A stretch of 64,000 nt of DNA, taken from Peribacillus frigoritolerans. Its GTDB lineage: Bacteria; Bacillota; Bacilli; Bacillales; DSM-1321. Location: contig NZ_JAUUTW010000009.1 of assembly GCF_030676415.1 (NCBI RefSeq), positions 1-64,000 on the forward strand, given 5' to 3'. Below the pieces are notes generated by a model. It had not been told where the DNA came from and ran no database searches. It saw only the letters and a list, made by a program, of their open reading frames with translations. This document shows positions 63,087-64,000 of this stretch, piece after piece (within the stretch, counting starts at the first letter, position 1; each line of letters starts with the position of its first letter). Both the position numbers and the translations under genes were made by a program.

Positions 63087-63959
63087 TTATTCTTCCCGAA
63101 TGACTAATAACACACCGATAAATATTAATATTGTACCTATCCAAAAAGACAAGCCGATTTGTTCACCTAGTATTAACCAACCTAAAAAACTACCGACTAT
63201 AGGTTGTAAAAAGAAAAATAATCCACCACTTGAAGCGGTAAGCATTTGCAGTCCGCGATTCCACAGTAAAAAGGCACATGCTGTGGAAATAACGCCCAAG
63301 TATAGAAGGCCGCCCCATATGGATGGATGCATGATTGCTTGAAAATCAAGCTCATCCAATCGACTGATTGTAACAGGTGTTAAAAAGACAATTGCCACAA
63401 GCACTGCATAGGTCGTTATAACAATTTGTGAATATTGCCCAGGTACACGTTTAATTAAAACAGACATAAGTGCCCAAGTTAATGCAGCAATAAGCAGTGA
63501 TAAGCCCCCAAGTTGATGAGATGAGCCGATATGGGCATTTCCGACAATGATACCGACACCGATTGTCGCTAAAATAACAGAAATTGATTTTTTAAACGTG
63601 ATCTTTTCTTTTAAAATGATACGTGCAAATATCACCATAAATGCAGGTGTTGTTGAAGTAATGATGGCTCCCATTTGTGCAGTGGATAGTAGCGTACCGA
63701 CTTCCTGGGTTACGATGGAAATTGTGTTTCCGACAAGTCCGATAATGAAAACCAAAAGCCAGTCTCGTTTTTCAATCCGCCAAGATTGTTTTGTTATAAA
63801 ACCAATTGTCAGCAAAGCTAAAATCGCTATTACATACCGTAATAATACTAATTCAAGTGGTGGAACAACGTCTACCACAACTTTTACCACAACATACATC
63901 CCGCCCCAAATGCTAGCAGCGAGTGATAAATATAAAGAACCTAATATAGTGTTTTTCAT
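63087..63959 (-). CDS. EamA/DMT family exporter
   Basis: 290 residues, ten helices in two EamA repeats. LAASIWGGMYVVVKVV near the start and GALITSTTPAF-like text (GAIITSTTPAFMVIFARIILKEKIT) closing the first repeat are typical; the second repeat ends FFFLQPIVGSFLGWLILGEQI. DMT exporters move amino acids, drugs or metabolites. GGAGGGT precedes the ATG. Plain AT-rich codon use resembles the 46-50 kb cluster. Confidence 0.87.
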   Translation of the reverse strand: MKNTILGSLYLSLAASIWGGMYVVVKVVVDVVPPLELVLLRYVIAILALLTIGFITKQSWRIEKRDWLLVFIIGLVGNTISIVTQEVGTLLSTAQMGAIITSTTPAFMVIFARIILKEKITFKKSISVILATIGVGIIVGNAHIGSSHQLGGLSLLIAALTWALMSVLIKRVPGQYSQIVITTYAVLVAIVFLTPVTISRLDELDFQAIMHPSIWGGLLYLGVISTACAFLLWNRGLQMLTASSGGLFFFLQPIVGSFLGWLILGEQIGLSFWIGTILIFIGVLLVIREE

Positions 63960-64000
63960 TTTGTACCCTCCGTTTTAACTAAACATTTCCAGTCCCTAAC

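Overview
The window looks like chromosome of a low-GC, endospore-forming Bacillaceae, most like the Peribacillus simplex/frigoritolerans group. This is inferred from gene content, not from a search. Pointers are a glcU-gdh pair, spoVR, a short type I signal peptidase, a PucR-type regulator near ald, and a block whose gene order (yhcT, yhcU, yhcX, pgcA, yhdA, yhdB, yhdC, spoVR) follows the yhc/yhd region of Bacillus subtilis. No rRNA, tRNA, CRISPR array, intact transposase or phage gene was seen.

Layout. 0-8 kb: glucose uptake and glucose dehydrogenase; an FMN reductase and a BASS transporter; an Rrf2 regulator in front of a nitroreductase with a perfect palindrome in the promoter; signal peptidase; cobT. 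7.5-11 kb: a PAS/AAA+ regulator with a TyrR-like C-terminal helix-turn-helix, divergent from a keto-acid decarboxylase whose promoter region carries a dyad and a sigma-B-like promoter. 11-15.2 kb: a decayed zone with an interspersed repeat, frameshifted gene remnants (FbpB-like, YcgQ-like, SnoaL-like) and a four-LysM cell-wall hydrolase. 15-28 kb: DNA glycosylase, MFS drug exporter with paired operators, proC, glcD-type oxidase, a 51-bp tandem repeat, ald / EcsC / adeR, duplicated phosphate transporters around a DUF47 gene, and an aldo-keto reductase. 28-46 kb: the yhc/yhd-like backbone, interrupted by a radical SAM gene and a five-gene block (RpiR regulator, M20 deacylase, GNAT, NSAR/OSBS enolase, permease) that fits the N-succinyl route for irreversible D- to L-amino-acid conversion.

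46-56 kb is accessory DNA. A TetR-controlled redox cluster (two NAD(P)-binding proteins, DoxX, a deleted luciferase-like gene, azoreductase) has a duplicated promoter/regulator segment. It is followed by an arsenic operon, arsR-arsB-arsC // arsD-arsA-phosphatase-HesB-like, with two perfect ArsR-type dyads at the promoter and a third imperfect one after an internal terminator. 56-64 kb: a SurA-like lipoprotein, a gene-poor stretch with an HD-GYP-like scrap, a histidine kinase / response regulator / TVP38 operon, a 40-residue small protein, an Lrp-type regulator beside a split chromate transporter pair, and an EamA exporter.

The most informative second looks are the D-amino-acid operon, the two-part ars operon with its two extra genes, the TyrR-like regulator/ipdC locus, and several operators whose geometry can be read directly from the sequence.
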